Source: Pseudomonas guariconensis (lineage in GTDB: Bacteria; Pseudomonadota; Gammaproteobacteria; Pseudomonadales; Pseudomonadaceae). From it: 64,000 nt of DNA. The stretch's first letter is position 1. The number at the start of each line of letters is the position of its first letter. The translations under genes were made by a program, and so were the position numbers. Under the pieces are notes generated by a model. That model did no database searches, was not told the origin of the DNA, and was given only the letters and a program-made list of their open reading frames with translations. The stretch spans positions 1 to 64,000 of the forward strand of contig NZ_FMYX01000008.1 in NCBI RefSeq assembly GCF_900102675.1, given 5' to 3'. This document shows, piece by piece, positions 53,644-63,091 of this stretch.

Positions 53644-54765
53644 GTGCATAACGTCGTGATCAGCGGCACCGGCCTGTACACCCCGGCCCAGAGCATTTCC
53701 AACGAAGAACTGGTGGCATCCTTCAACACGTGGGCCCAGCAGTTCAATCAAGACAACGCGGCCGCCATCGAGCGTGGCGAGATCGAAGCTGCGCCGCTGT
53801 CCGATGCGGCCTTCATCGAGAAGGCTTCCGGTATCAAGAGCCGCTTCGTCATGGACAAGGCGGGCATCCTCGATCCCCAGCGCATGAAGCCGCGCCTGCC
53901 GGAGCGCTCCAACGACGAACCGTCGATCCTCTGCGAGATGGCCGTGGCCGCTGCTCGCCAGGCCCTGGAGCGCGCGGGACGCACAGCGGCCGATGTCGAC
54001 GGTGTGATCGTCGCCTGCTCCAACCTGCAGCGCCCGTACCCGGCCATTTCCATCGAGGTGCAGCAGGCACTGGGCATCCAGGGTTTTGCCTTCGACATGA
54101 ACGTGGCTTGCTCTTCGGCCACCTTCGGCATCCAGACCGCCGCCAACAGCGTGCAACTGGGCCAGGCGCGTGCGGTGCTGATGGTCAACCCTGAGATCTG
54201 CACCGGCCACCTGAATTTCCGCGACCGCGATAGCCACTTCATCTTCGGTGACGCAGCGACTGCAGTGCTGATCGAACGTGCCGACCAAGCCACCTCCAAG
54301 CATCAGTTCGACATTGTCAGTACCAAGCTGCTGACCCAGTTCTCCAACAACATCCGCAACAACTTCGGCTTCCTCAACCGCGCGGCGGAGGAGGGCATCG
54401 GGGCGCCGGACAAACTGTTCGTCCAGGAAGGCCGCAAGGTGTTCCGCGAAGTGTGCCCGATGGTCGCCGAACTGATCGGCCAGCACCTGGGCGAGAACGG
54501 GTTGCAGCCCACCGACGTCAAGCGCTTCTGGCTGCACCAGGCGAACCTGAGCATGAACCACCTGATCGTCAAGAAGCTGGTCGGCCGTGATGTGGCCGAG
54601 GAAGACGCGCCGGTGATTCTGGATCGCTATGCCAATACCAGCTCGGCAGGTTCGGTGATTGCCTTCCACCTGTATCAGGATGATCTGCCCAAAGGTGCGC
54701 TGGGTGTGCTGAGTTCGTTTGGCGCAGGCTATTCGATCGGTAGTGTGATCTTGCGCAAGCGCTGA
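53644..54765 (+). CDS. Beta-ketoacyl-ACP synthase III (FabH2-like)
   Basis: A 373-residue thiolase-fold enzyme with the complete KAS III triad: C156 in DMNVACSSATFG, H298 in WLHQANLSMN and N331 in RYANTSSAGS. It is longer than FabH and resembles P. aeruginosa PA3286, which condenses octanoyl-CoA from beta-oxidation with malonyl-ACP and so feeds degradation products back to synthesis. GTG 53644 follows AGAGGA. Proximity to fadD and phaJ, also conserved in P. aeruginosa, supports a role in fatty-acid recycling. Confidence 0.88.
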   Translation: MHNVVISGTGLYTPAQSISNEELVASFNTWAQQFNQDNAAAIERGEIEAAPLSDAAFIEKASGIKSRFVMDKAGILDPQRMKPRLPERSNDEPSILCEMAVAAARQALERAGRTAADVDGVIVACSNLQRPYPAISIEVQQALGIQGFAFDMNVACSSATFGIQTAANSVQLGQARAVLMVNPEICTGHLNFRDRDSHFIFGDAATAVLIERADQATSKHQFDIVSTKLLTQFSNNIRNNFGFLNRAAEEGIGAPDKLFVQEGRKVFREVCPMVAELIGQHLGENGLQPTDVKRFWLHQANLSMNHLIVKKLVGRDVAEEDAPVILDRYANTSSAGSVIAFHLYQDDLPKGALGVLSSFGAGYSIGSVILRKR

Positions 54766-54781
54766 CTCCTGCCCAGGTCTT

Positions 54782-54865
54782 TTCGCGAGTAAACCCGCTT
54801 CCACAGGTAGAGTGGCGCCCTCGACGGGCAGCGCCCAATTGGTGAGGGCGGGTTTATCTGCCAAT
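54782..54865. repeat. REP pair, diverged
   Basis: TTCGCGAGTAAACCCGCTTCC faces AGGGCGGGTTTATCTGCCAA. Confidence 0.7.
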
Positions 54866-54872
54866 GGCCTAT

Positions 54873-54914
54873 AAAAAAGGCGGGAAGCGCCGGATGGGGT
54901 CGGCACTTCCCGCC
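54873..54914 (-). terminator. Intrinsic terminator of the porin gene
   Basis: GGCGGGAAG and CTTCCCGCC form the stem base (with a GCCG/CGGC extension past one mismatch), next to AAAAAA, which is a T-run on the minus strand. Confidence 0.85.
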
Positions 54915-54938
54915 TGAGCAACGCAGGGGAGCTCGCGC

Positions 54939-56183
54939 TTAGAACTTGGCTTCCAGGTCGACCTGCAGGGTGTCGACATCGGCATCGCTGTTCGGCAGTT
55001 GCGACAGGTCGGTCTTGGCCATCAGGTAGGCCGCGCCCAGCGAGAAGTTCTTGTCGATTTCGTAACCGACCTTGAACTTGTGACCACGGGAACCGGTGTA
55101 GCCGGCACCGAAGTCGGAGTCGGTGAAGGCACTGACCACCGCGTTACGCTGCACGTCGCGGTAGTTGTAATCCAGGCTCCAGGCGCCAAGCTTGGTCTTC
55201 AGACCGGCCAGCCAGGCCTTGTCTTCGCCGTCGGTGCTTTCGGTGTTCTTCACGTACTGGCCATAGGCGGACAGCGGGATGGCGAAACCGGTGAAGTCGA
55301 CCTGGCCGAAGCCTTCCACCAGGTTGAACTCGTTAGTGGTGTTGCCAAAGGCCTGCAGTGGGGCTGCGTCCTTGTCATTGTCATAGCCGTAGATGCTGGT
55401 GCCCACGGTGACCTTGACGGTGTCGGCGGCATTGAAGCGGGCGCCCAACTGGCCGTGATAGAGCTGCGCGTCGTGCTTGAACTGTACGCCTTCGCCGTCG
55501 ACGTTGTCCTTGAGGTTGTAGTGACCGGCGCTGCCGAACAGCTCGGCCGCGCCCAGGTCGGTCTTGTAGGTGACGGCCACGCCTTCTGGGTTGATGTCGC
55601 TGTCCCAGATGATGTCGCCCATGCTCACCCAGGGCTGCATCATCTTACCGCCGATCAAGTGCAGGTTCGGCACGGCAGTGGGGTGCCAGTCGAGGTAGGC
55701 CAGGTCGACCCACAACGATTTCTTCTCGAAGTAATTGTCCAGGCTCTGGTTGGTGGAGCGGGCATCGGCGCTGCTGCCGGTGGCCACGCGCACGCCGGCA
55801 TCGACCTGCGGGTTGATCTCGCTGTAGAAGCCGACACGGGCACGGACGCGCTCGCGGTCCTGGTTGGGGCTCTTGCGGTTGGGGTCGTCGACGTTGACGT
55901 CTTCGTAGCGCAGGCGCACGTCGCCTTTGATCTGGGTCTTGGCGGCCCAGGCCACTTTCTGTTCGAAGGAGCTCAGGCGCTCGGACTGGGCTTTCTGCTC
56001 TGCCTTTTCCTTGGTTTCCTTGGCCAGATCGGCCTGCAGTTCGTTGTACTGCGCCTGGTTGATCGAGCCGTTGGCGCGGAGCATTTCGAGCAGCTTGGCG
56101 TCGACTGCAGCACTGGCCGGAGCACTCAGTGCCAGCATCATGCCGGTGAGGCTGACTCCGGTAAGTGTAGAAACAAGACGCAT
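54939..56183 (-). CDS. Putative outer-membrane porin
   Basis: A 414-residue protein with a signal peptide (LTGVSLTGMMLALSAPASAA), a short coiled segment (LADLAKETKEKAEQKAQSE-like, about 45-70) that may reach to the peptidoglycan, and a beta-barrel of alternating strands ending in the outer-membrane C-terminal motif (LQVDLEAKF, final Phe). This is the Porin_5-type plan of pseudomonads. The permeating solute is unknown. GGGAG precedes ATG 56183; the frame continues upstream without similarity. The gene is divergent from a FemAB-like gene. Confidence 0.87.
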   Translation of the reverse strand: MRLVSTLTGVSLTGMMLALSAPASAAVDAKLLEMLRANGSINQAQYNELQADLAKETKEKAEQKAQSERLSSFEQKVAWAAKTQIKGDVRLRYEDVNVDDPNRKSPNQDRERVRARVGFYSEINPQVDAGVRVATGSSADARSTNQSLDNYFEKKSLWVDLAYLDWHPTAVPNLHLIGGKMMQPWVSMGDIIWDSDINPEGVAVTYKTDLGAAELFGSAGHYNLKDNVDGEGVQFKHDAQLYHGQLGARFNAADTVKVTVGTSIYGYDNDKDAAPLQAFGNTTNEFNLVEGFGQVDFTGFAIPLSAYGQYVKNTESTDGEDKAWLAGLKTKLGAWSLDYNYRDVQRNAVVSAFTDSDFGAGYTGSRGHKFKVGYEIDKNFSLGAAYLMAKTDLSQLPNSDADVDTLQVDLEAKF

Positions 56184-56436
56184 AAGGTTCTCCCTGTTGG
56201 AAAAAAGTGGGGAGGCTTTGGCGCCCACCCCCAAGTTGGCATGTCTTCGGAAAGGGCCTGAATAGACAGGTTGCTGGGGTTCCGAAAAACAGGCGCAAGT
56301 ATTGCGAGGGGGAATGACAGAATGATGTCTATTTGGTGGCACTGCGGTTAAGTGCGTGGGATCCAAGCGCCCCTTCATTTGAGTGCGGGGCCCCATATCC
56401 GGGATACTGGCCATCTCTTTGCAGCGAGTCGAAATC

Positions 56437-57564
56437 GTGACCAGCCTGTACAGCCTTGCTCATTTGCACGATCTGCCGGCGGCGACCTGGGACGCCTTGG
56501 TCCCCGAGGGCCAGCCGTTCTTGCGCCATGCGTTTCTAAGCGCTCTGGAAGACAGCGGCAGCGTCGCGCCTGCCACAGGCTGGGCCACCGAGCACCTGGT
56601 GCTGGAGCGTGATGAAAAGGTGCGCGCGGTGCTGCCGGCGTATCGCAAATGGCATTCGTTCGGCGAATACGTGTTCGACCAGGGGTGGGCCGATGCCTGC
56701 GAGCGAGCCCGCATTCCCTACTACCCCAAGCTGCTTGGCGCGGTGCCCTTCAGCCCTGTGAGTGGCCCCCGCCTGCTGGCGGCAGACTGCGCCGATGGCC
56801 TGCTGTTGCTCCAGGCCATCCCTGAGTACCTGGTCAAGGGAGGGCTCTCAGGCGCTCACATCAACTTCACCGACCATGCCCTGGATGAGCAGATCGCCGA
56901 TGTGCCGGGCTGGATGGAGCGCCTGGGCTGCCAGTTTCATTGGCACAATCGTGGCTATCGGGACTTCCAGGATTTCCTCGACACCCTCAGCTCACGCAAG
57001 CGCAAGCAGATGCGCAAGGAGCGTGAACAAGTGGCGGGGCAGGGGATCGACTTCCACTGGTACCGTGGCGATGAGTTGAGCCAGGTGCAATGGGACTTCG
57101 TCTACCTGTGCTATGCCAACACCTACGCGGTGCGCCGCCGCACGCCCTATCTGACCCGCCACTTCTTCAGCCTGCTGGCAGAGCGCATGCCCGAGGCAGT
57201 GCGCGTGGTCATCGCGCGCCAGCAAGGGCGGGATGTGGCCATGGCCTTGAGCCTGGTCGGTGGCGACAGCCTATTCGGCCGGTATTGGGGCTGCCTGGCC
57301 GAGTTCGACCGCCTGCATTTCGAGACCTGTTTTTACCAGGGTATGGACTTTGCCATCAGCCAAGGGATACAGCGGTTCGATGCTGGGGCCCAAGGGGAGC
57401 ACAAGCTGATACGCGGATTCGAGCCGGTGCTGACGCGCTCCTGGCATTACCTGTTGCATCCGGGGTTGCGTCGGGCGGTCGAGGATTTTCTCGAGCAGGA
57501 GCGGGCAGGGGTCAAGGCCTATGCCGAAGAGGCGCTGGGGATGTTGCCTTACCGCAAGGATTGA
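56437..57564 (+). CDS. FemAB/GNAT-like protein (DUF482)
   Basis: A 375-residue protein of the FemAB-like GNAT group (PF04339). HAFLSALEDSGSVAPATGWA, YVFDQGWADACERARIPYYPKL and SSRKRKQMRKEREQV are recognisable family segments; the acyl-CoA-type fold is repeated twice. Family members were proposed to act in peptidoglycan or lipid modification, but no reaction is proved. The start is uncertain: GTG 56437 (MTSLYSLAHLHDL) is my choice, with TTG 56419 as alternative. Confidence 0.8.
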   Translation: MTSLYSLAHLHDLPAATWDALVPEGQPFLRHAFLSALEDSGSVAPATGWATEHLVLERDEKVRAVLPAYRKWHSFGEYVFDQGWADACERARIPYYPKLLGAVPFSPVSGPRLLAADCADGLLLLQAIPEYLVKGGLSGAHINFTDHALDEQIADVPGWMERLGCQFHWHNRGYRDFQDFLDTLSSRKRKQMRKEREQVAGQGIDFHWYRGDELSQVQWDFVYLCYANTYAVRRRTPYLTRHFFSLLAERMPEAVRVVIARQQGRDVAMALSLVGGDSLFGRYWGCLAEFDRLHFETCFYQGMDFAISQGIQRFDAGAQGEHKLIRGFEPVLTRSWHYLLHPGLRRAVEDFLEQERAGVKAYAEEALGMLPYRKD

Positions 57565-57584
57565 AAGCCGCCGCCTGGCCCTTT

Positions 57585-57606
57585 GTTCGCGGGTAAGCCC
57601 GCGAAC
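57585..57606. terminator. Compact REP-derived hairpin between convergent genes
   Basis: GTTCGCGGG-TAAG-CCCGCGAAC, a perfect 9+9 hairpin from one REP unit. Confidence 0.6.
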
Positions 57607-57623
57607 GGGCGCAGTTGCGGCGA

Positions 57624-59456
57624 TCAATCCACCCCGACGAACCCTCCGGTCTGGTGATGCCAGAGCCGGGCATAAAGCCCATGCTGGGCCAACAGCTCGG
57701 CATGGGTGCCGCTCTCGACGATGTGCCCTTTGTCCAGCACCACCAACCGATCCATGCGGGCGATGGTGGACAGGCGGTGGGCGATGGCGATCACCGTCTT
57801 GCCCTGCATCAGGGTTTCCAGGCTTTCCTGGATCGCCGCCTCGACCTCCGAATCCAGCGCCGAGGTGGCTTCGTCCATGATCAGAATGGGCGCGTTCTTG
57901 AGCAGTACCCGGGCAATGGCGATCCGTTGCCGCTGCCCGCCTGAAAGCTTGACCCCACGCTCGCCGACATGGGCATCGAAGCCGGTGCGCCCCTGGGCAT
58001 CTGAGAGTTGTGGGATGAACTCATCGGCCCGGGCCCGGCGCACGGCTTCCCAGACTTGCGCTTCGCTGGCATCCGGACGGCCATACAGCAGGTTGTCGCG
58101 GATCGAGCGGTGCAGCAGAGAGGTGTCCTGGGTGATCATGCCGATCTGCGCGCGCAGGCTGGCCTGGTTGACCTCGGCGATGTCCTGGCCATCGATTGTG
58201 ATCCGCCCGCCCTGTACGTCGTACAGGCGCAGCAGCAGGTTGACCAGGGTCGACTTGCCGGCTCCGGACGGGCCGATCAGGCCGATCTTCTCGCCGGGAC
58301 GAATATCCAGGCTCAGCCCGTCGATGACTTTGCTGCCCTTGCCATAGTGAAAGCTCACGTCATCGAAATGCACGGCCCCACGGCTGACCTTCAGCGCAGG
58401 GGCATTGGGCTTGTCGGTGACGCTGACCGGTTGGGCGATGGTCTGCAGGCCGTCCTGGACCATGCCGATGTTCTCGAAGATGCCGTTGACCACCCACATG
58501 ATCCAGCCGGACATGTTGATGATGCGGATCACCAGGCCTGTGGCCAGGGCAATGGCACCGACGGTGATCAACGACTGGCTCCACAACCACAGGGCAAGGC
58601 CTGTGGTCCCCACCACCAGAAGCCCGTTCAGGCCGGTGATGACGACGTCCATGCTGGTGACGACCCGTGCGGCCAGCTGGGTTTTTTCGGTCTGTTCGCT
58701 GATCGCCTCGCGGGCATACTGTTGCTCGTAGTCGGTATGGGCGAACAGTTTGAGCGTGGCGATGTTGGTGTAGCCGTCGACGATCCGCCCCATCAGCTTG
58801 GAGCGGGCATCGGAGGAAATCACCGAGCGCTCCTTGACCCGCGGAACGAAGTAATAGAGCGCGCCGATGTAGCAGACGATCCAGGTCAGCAGCGGCAGCA
58901 TCAGGCGCCAATCGGCCTCGGCAAACAGCACCAGCGAGCTGATTGCATAGATCAGCACGTGCCACAGGGCATCGACAGCCTGGACGGCAGAGTCGCGCAG
59001 GGAGTTGCCGGTCTGCATGATGCGCTGGGCGATACGCCCGGCGAAGTCGCTCTGGAAGAAATTCAGGCTCTGCTTGAGCACATAGGTGTGGTTCTGCCAG
59101 CGGATCAAGCTGGTCATGCCGGGGCTGATGGTCTGATGCACCAGCAGGTCGTGCAGGCCGAAGAACACGGGGCGCAGCACCAGGACCACCACCAGCATCC
59201 AGATCAGCTCGCCGCTGTGCAGGCTGAAGAACTCGCTGCCTGGGGTGGCCTGGGCCAGGTCGATGATGCGGCTCAGGTAACTGAACATGGCCACTTCGAT
59301 CAGGGCCGCCACCAGCCCGACGACCAGCAGTGCAAGGAAGCTGGGCCAGACCTGGCGCAGGTAATAGAGGTAGAACGGCCATACCTGGCTAGGCGGTGCT
59401 TCGCTCGGTGCCTCGCGAAAGATGTCGATCAATTGTTCGAAACGACGGTACAGCAT
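57624..59456 (-). CDS. ABC exporter (fused permease and ATPase)
   Basis: A 610-residue half-transporter: six membrane helices in 35-320, then an ATPase domain with Walker A IGPSGAGKST (394-403), Q-loop ITQDTSLLHR, signature LSGGQ (504-508), Walker B ILIMDE (524-529) and IAHRLST. It acts as a homodimer or with an unseen partner. The substrate may be lipid, peptide or drug. ATG 59456 was chosen because AGGAG lies ten bases before; a GTG at 59465 is too close to that site. Confidence 0.88.
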   Translation of the reverse strand: MLYRRFEQLIDIFREAPSEAPPSQVWPFYLYYLRQVWPSFLALLVVGLVAALIEVAMFSYLSRIIDLAQATPGSEFFSLHSGELIWMLVVVLVLRPVFFGLHDLLVHQTISPGMTSLIRWQNHTYVLKQSLNFFQSDFAGRIAQRIMQTGNSLRDSAVQAVDALWHVLIYAISSLVLFAEADWRLMLPLLTWIVCYIGALYYFVPRVKERSVISSDARSKLMGRIVDGYTNIATLKLFAHTDYEQQYAREAISEQTEKTQLAARVVTSMDVVITGLNGLLVVGTTGLALWLWSQSLITVGAIALATGLVIRIINMSGWIMWVVNGIFENIGMVQDGLQTIAQPVSVTDKPNAPALKVSRGAVHFDDVSFHYGKGSKVIDGLSLDIRPGEKIGLIGPSGAGKSTLVNLLLRLYDVQGGRITIDGQDIAEVNQASLRAQIGMITQDTSLLHRSIRDNLLYGRPDASEAQVWEAVRRARADEFIPQLSDAQGRTGFDAHVGERGVKLSGGQRQRIAIARVLLKNAPILIMDEATSALDSEVEAAIQESLETLMQGKTVIAIAHRLSTIARMDRLVVLDKGHIVESGTHAELLAQHGLYARLWHHQTGGFVGVD

Positions 59457-59518
59457 GATGGGCACACTCCTGTTCCATCCGACCCTGAGGCGGTTTCACG
59501 TCCTTGTGAGACCTTCGG

Positions 59519-60076
59519 TCAGTCGATGCGTTTGGCGGACTTGATGTACACAGGGTCCGCCGGCACGTCACGCATGCCTTGCTTGATGGTGGTGGGTGAG
59601 TTGACGATCTGATCGACCACTTCCATGCCTTTGGTCACCTTGCCGAACACGGCATAGCCACGGTCGCGGCCTGGGTTGAGGAAGTCGTTGTCGGCCACGT
59701 TGATGAAGAACTGGCTGGTGGCCGAGTTCGGGTCCGAGGTGCGTGCCATGGCGAGGGTACCGCGGGTGTTGGCCAGGCCATTGCTGGCTTCGTTGCGGAT
59801 CGGGTCGCGGGTCGGCTTTTGCACCATCCGGTCGGTGAAACCGCCGCCCTGGGCCATGAAGCCCGGGATCACGCGGTGGAAGATGGTGTTGTTGTAGAAG
59901 CCGCTGTCGACGTACTCGAGGAAGTTCTTCGTGCTGATCGGCGCCTTCTCGGCATTGAGCTCGATTTCGACCGGGCCGAAGCTGGTGTCGAGCAGGACGT
60001 GAGGGGTCTTGTCGGAGGCCATGACGCTGGTGGCGAAGGCGACCGAACAGGCGGTGAGCAGAAGTTTTTTCAGCAT
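59519..60076 (-). CDS. ppiA: Periplasmic peptidyl-prolyl isomerase A (cyclophilin)
   Basis: A 185-residue cyclophilin with a signal peptide ([20 protein letters not shown]). The active site is seen as [15 protein letters not shown] (about 70-84) and [14 protein letters not shown]. It speeds proline isomerisation during periplasmic folding. ATG 60076 overlaps the stop end of the alpha/beta-hydrolase gene upstream by seven bases, so the two are likely co-transcribed. Confidence 0.92.
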   Translation of the reverse strand: MLKKLLLTACSVAFATSVMASDKTPHVLLDTSFGPVEIELNAEKAPISTKNFLEYVDSGFYNNTIFHRVIPGFMAQGGGFTDRMVQKPTRDPIRNEASNGLANTRGTLAMARTSDPNSATSQFFINVADNDFLNPGRDRGYAVFGKVTKGMEVVDQIVNSPTTIKQGMRDVPADPVYIKSAKRID

Positions 60077-60882
60077 GGGCTCAAAGATCCTTGAGGAGTG
60101 GAGGCGGCTGCGAGAAAACACAGCAGGGTCTGGTTGAAGACCTCGGGTTGGTCCAGGGGCGTAGCGTGCCGCGAATCCTCGATGACCGCCAGTGTTGCCT
60201 GGGGCATCAGGGCGACATAGCGCTCCTTCAGTTGTATCGGGGTGTAATCATGGTCGGCGGCGATCACCAGGGTGGGACAGTGGATCTGCCCGATGCGTTC
60301 CTGCACCCCCCAGTCGACAATGGCATCGAAGCTCTTGAGGTAGGCGCGCTTGTCGTTGCGTGCCCAGCGTAGGGCCATCTTGTGACGCAGCTCGGTTTGT
60401 TCGGGCTTGGGAAACAGGCGTTCGGCCAGGCCCTTGCCGATGGTCTCGACGCTCAGGATGCGGGCCAGGCTCCAGCGCTTGATCCACCAGATCCAGTGGG
60501 CGACGGAGTTGCGCCTGACCTCAGGTGCGCTGTTCACGATGCACAGACTGCGCAGCCAGGCGGGGTGGTCGACGGCGAACTGGAAACCCACCATGCCCCC
60601 CATCGACAGGCCGACGAAGTGCACGGGGCCGGTGTGCAGGTGCTCCAGCAGCGCCAGCAGGTCAGCGCTGAAGGTCGCGATCTGGTAGCCGTCACGGGGT
60701 TTGTCGGAGCGCCCATGGCCGCGGATGTCCATGAGGATCACCCGGTAGTTTCGGCTCAGCGTCGGGACCTGCAGCTCCCAATCCTGGCAGCTTGAGCCCA
60801 GTCCGTGTAACAGCACCAGGGGTTCGCCCTGGCCGTATTCCTCGTAATGCAGCGTGCATCCTTCGTGTTCGAAATAGGCCAT
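60070..60882 (-). CDS. Alpha/beta hydrolase
   Basis: A 270-residue serine hydrolase: oxyanion motif [12 protein letters not shown] (24-35), nucleophile S93 in [10 protein letters not shown], Asp in IAADHDYTP and His in [12 protein letters not shown]. It resembles haloperoxidase-like or lactonase enzymes; the substrate is unknown. GAGAGGA precedes ATG 60882. The gene lies between the LysR gene (13 bases upstream) and ppiA, all on one strand. Confidence 0.86.
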   Translation of the reverse strand: MAYFEHEGCTLHYEEYGQGEPLVLLHGLGSSCQDWELQVPTLSRNYRVILMDIRGHGRSDKPRDGYQIATFSADLLALLEHLHTGPVHFVGLSMGGMVGFQFAVDHPAWLRSLCIVNSAPEVRRNSVAHWIWWIKRWSLARILSVETIGKGLAERLFPKPEQTELRHKMALRWARNDKRAYLKSFDAIVDWGVQERIGQIHCPTLVIAADHDYTPIQLKERYVALMPQATLAVIEDSRHATPLDQPEVFNQTLLCFLAAASTPQGSLSPC

Positions 60883-60895
60883 GGGCGCGGTCCTC

Positions 60896-61819
60896 TCAGG
60901 CTTGCGGGGGGGCTGCGAAGGGCACGTCCAGTGGCGCGGTGTCGAAGTTGCGCAGCAGCTCGATGAGGATCTGCGTGGCCGGACCCAAGGTCTTGTCCTT
61001 GTTCGAATAAAGGTAGAACAGCGGATGGCGGCTGCCACCCTGATCCAGCGGCAAAGGCTTGAGCACGCCCTCTTGCAGCTCGCGCTCGATCATGTGCCGT
61101 GGCAGCCAGGCAAAGCCCAGCCCGCTGCTGACGAAGGTGGCGGCGGTGCCCAGGCTGCCGACGGTCCAGCGTTGCTCGGCGCCGAGCCAGCCGACATCCC
61201 GGGGCTGGGCGCGACCGGAGTCGCGGATAACCACTTGCAGTTGGCTTTCCAGATCCTGGAAGGTGATTTCCCGTCCCAGGCGATGCAGGCTGTGATCGGG
61301 GTGGGCAACGGCGATGAATTCCACCGAACTGAGCTCAGCGCCCAGATAGCCGCCAATGCTATAGCTGCTGATGGCCAGGTCCGCGATTCCCTCGTGCAGG
61401 ACTTCCTCGACGCCCGACAGCACCTCCTCGCGCAGGCGTACGCGGCAACCGCGGCTCTGCGGCATGAAGGCACTCAGGGCGCGGACCAGCCGGGCGCTGG
61501 GGTAGGCGGCGTCGACCACTACGCGCACCTCGGCCTCCCAGCCTTGCTCCATGTGGTGGGCGAGGTCCTCGAGCTGGCTGGCCTGCTTGACCAGATGGCG
61601 TGAGCGGCGCAGCAGCACGTTGCCGGCTTCGGTCAGTACCGCCTTGCGACCATCGATGCGCAGCAGTGGTACGCCCAGTTGCTCCTGCATCCGTGCGACC
61701 GTGTAGCTCACCGACGATTGCGAGCGGTGCAGGGCCTCGGCGGCCTGGGCGAATCCGCCATGATCGACCACTGCCTGGAGAGTTCGCCACTGATCCAGGG
61801 TTACGCGTGGCGCTTTCAT
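60896..61819 (-). CDS. LysR-family transcriptional regulator
   Basis: A 307-residue LysR protein: winged helix (MKAPRVTLDQWRTLQAVVDH, HRSQSSVSYTVARMQEQLGV, 1-65) and a substrate-binding domain (92-300). AGGAG precedes ATG 61819. It is divergent from a small exported-protein gene and 13 bases upstream of the alpha/beta-hydrolase gene. Its regulon may include azoR, about 470 bases away, but this is only suggested by position. Confidence 0.88.
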   Translation of the reverse strand: MKAPRVTLDQWRTLQAVVDHGGFAQAAEALHRSQSSVSYTVARMQEQLGVPLLRIDGRKAVLTEAGNVLLRRSRHLVKQASQLEDLAHHMEQGWEAEVRVVVDAAYPSARLVRALSAFMPQSRGCRVRLREEVLSGVEEVLHEGIADLAISSYSIGGYLGAELSSVEFIAVAHPDHSLHRLGREITFQDLESQLQVVIRDSGRAQPRDVGWLGAEQRWTVGSLGTAATFVSSGLGFAWLPRHMIERELQEGVLKPLPLDQGGSRHPLFYLYSNKDKTLGPATQILIELLRNFDTAPLDVPFAAPPQA

Positions 61820-61867
61820 CTTCGGCTCCTGTTGTCCTAAGCTGCGCTCTGTCAAGGAGAGCGCCCT

Positions 61868-62194
61868 ATGAAGAAATGTTGTGCGGCATTGCTGATGTGC
61901 CTGCCCCTCGGGGCGATGGCCTATTACCCCATCGATGTCGAGAAGGACTTGGAAGGGGTCAAGCTCGACTACACCACCTACGACACCGCGCGCAATATCG
62001 GCTCGATCAACCTGAACAACTATGGGCAGGTCCCGGCGGCGTGCAAGGTAACCTTCCGCAATGGGCCTGAAGCGCCGCGGGTGCGACGGGTGAACGTGCC
62101 GGCGGGCAAGAGCCGCGATGTCACGGCCACCTTCAACCGGGAGATCATCAAGCTGCGCATCGCATTGAGCTGCAAAGCCGAAGGAACTGATTAA
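61868..62194 (+). CDS. Small exported protein of unknown function
   Basis: A 108-residue protein with a signal peptide (MKKCCAALLMCLPLGAMA). The mature part, about 90 residues, has a beta-sandwich-like pattern (IGSINLNNYGQVPAACKVTF, VNVPAGKSRDVTATF, IKLRIALSCKAE) with two cysteines that may form a disulfide. I do not recognise the family. GGAG in AAGGAGAGCGCCCT precedes ATG 61868. It is divergent from the LysR gene. Confidence 0.78.
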   Translation: MKKCCAALLMCLPLGAMAYYPIDVEKDLEGVKLDYTTYDTARNIGSINLNNYGQVPAACKVTFRNGPEAPRVRRVNVPAGKSRDVTATFNREIIKLRIALSCKAEGTD

Positions 62195-62235
62195 TCGATA
62201 GATTGCACCCACTTTTTACGCTTTTTTATCGATAG
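62194..62235. promoter_or_regulatory. Direct repeat ATCGATAG upstream of azoR
   Basis: ATCGATAG occurs at 62194-62201 and 62228-62235, 34 bases apart. TTGCAC (62203) and TATCGA (62227) with an 18-base spacer form a possible promoter, so the second copy would cover the -10 box. Confidence 0.4.
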
Positions 62236-62295
62236 GTCAAGTATTAATCTCACCTCCATCGAATCGCATCCCCTTGTTTGCCGATGGAGGCTCCC

Positions 62296-62895
62296 ATGTC
62301 CCGCGTACTGATCATTGAAAGCAGCGCCCGCCAGCAGGATTCCGTTTCTCGTCAATTGACCCGCGACTTCATCCAGCAATGGCAGGCCGCTCATCCGAGC
62401 GATGAAATCAGTGTGCGCGACTTGGCGGTTACCCCTGTACCGCACCTGGACGCGGACCTGCTCGGTGGTTGGATGAAGCCACAGGAGCAGCGCTCGCCGA
62501 CCGAGCTTCAGGCTCTGGCTCGCTCCAATGAATTGACCGATGAACTGCTGGCCGCTGACGTGCTGGTGATGGCTGCGCCCATGTACAACTTCACCATCCC
62601 CAGCACGCTGAAGGCTTGGCTGGACCATGTACTGCGTGCCGGCATCACCTTCAAGTACACCCCGACCGGCCCGCAGGGCCTGCTGACTGGCAAGCGCGCC
62701 ATTGTGCTCACTGCCCGTGGCGGCATTCATGCCGGTGCCAGCACCGACCACCAGGAACCCTACCTGCGCCAGGTCATGGCCTTCATCGGCATCCACGACG
62801 TTGAGTTCATTCACGCCGAAGGTTTGAACATGAGCAGCGATTTCCACGAGAAGGGCCTGAATCAGGCCAAGGCCAAGCTGGCGGCAGTGGCCTGA
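62296..62895 (+). CDS. azoR: FMN-dependent NADH azoreductase
   Basis: A 199-residue flavodoxin-fold enzyme: phosphate loop LIIESSARQQDSVSRQLT (5-22), MYNFTIPSTLKAWLDHV (about 96-112, flavin and dimer contacts) and LTARGGIHAG. AzoR proteins reduce azo dyes and quinones with NADH and probably protect against electrophiles. ATG 62296 (MSRVLIIESS) follows GGAGG at good distance; ATG 62278 is unlikely. A strong terminator follows. Confidence 0.9.
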   Translation: MSRVLIIESSARQQDSVSRQLTRDFIQQWQAAHPSDEISVRDLAVTPVPHLDADLLGGWMKPQEQRSPTELQALARSNELTDELLAADVLVMAAPMYNFTIPSTLKAWLDHVLRAGITFKYTPTGPQGLLTGKRAIVLTARGGIHAGASTDHQEPYLRQVMAFIGIHDVEFIHAEGLNMSSDFHEKGLNQAKAKLAAVA

Positions 62896-62946
62896 CACGC
62901 AACGCATTCCCAACCCCTGACACCTGTCGCTCCTTTGGGTGTATCC

Positions 62947-62977
62947 GCCCGGCCATATGATGGCCGGGCTTTTTTTT
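62947..62977 (+). terminator. Strong intrinsic terminator of azoR
   Basis: GCCCGGCCAT-ATG-ATGGCCGGGC followed by TTTTTTTT. Confidence 0.92.
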
Positions 62978-63091
62978 GCCGCGTCAGCCGAGGCCACTGC
63001 CTTGTGTTCCCGGCGCTAGCCGAAGCCTTGATAGTTGAACGACGGCAGGCCAACCGGCTAAGGTCGCCGCCTTGATTCACGAGAGGCAATC

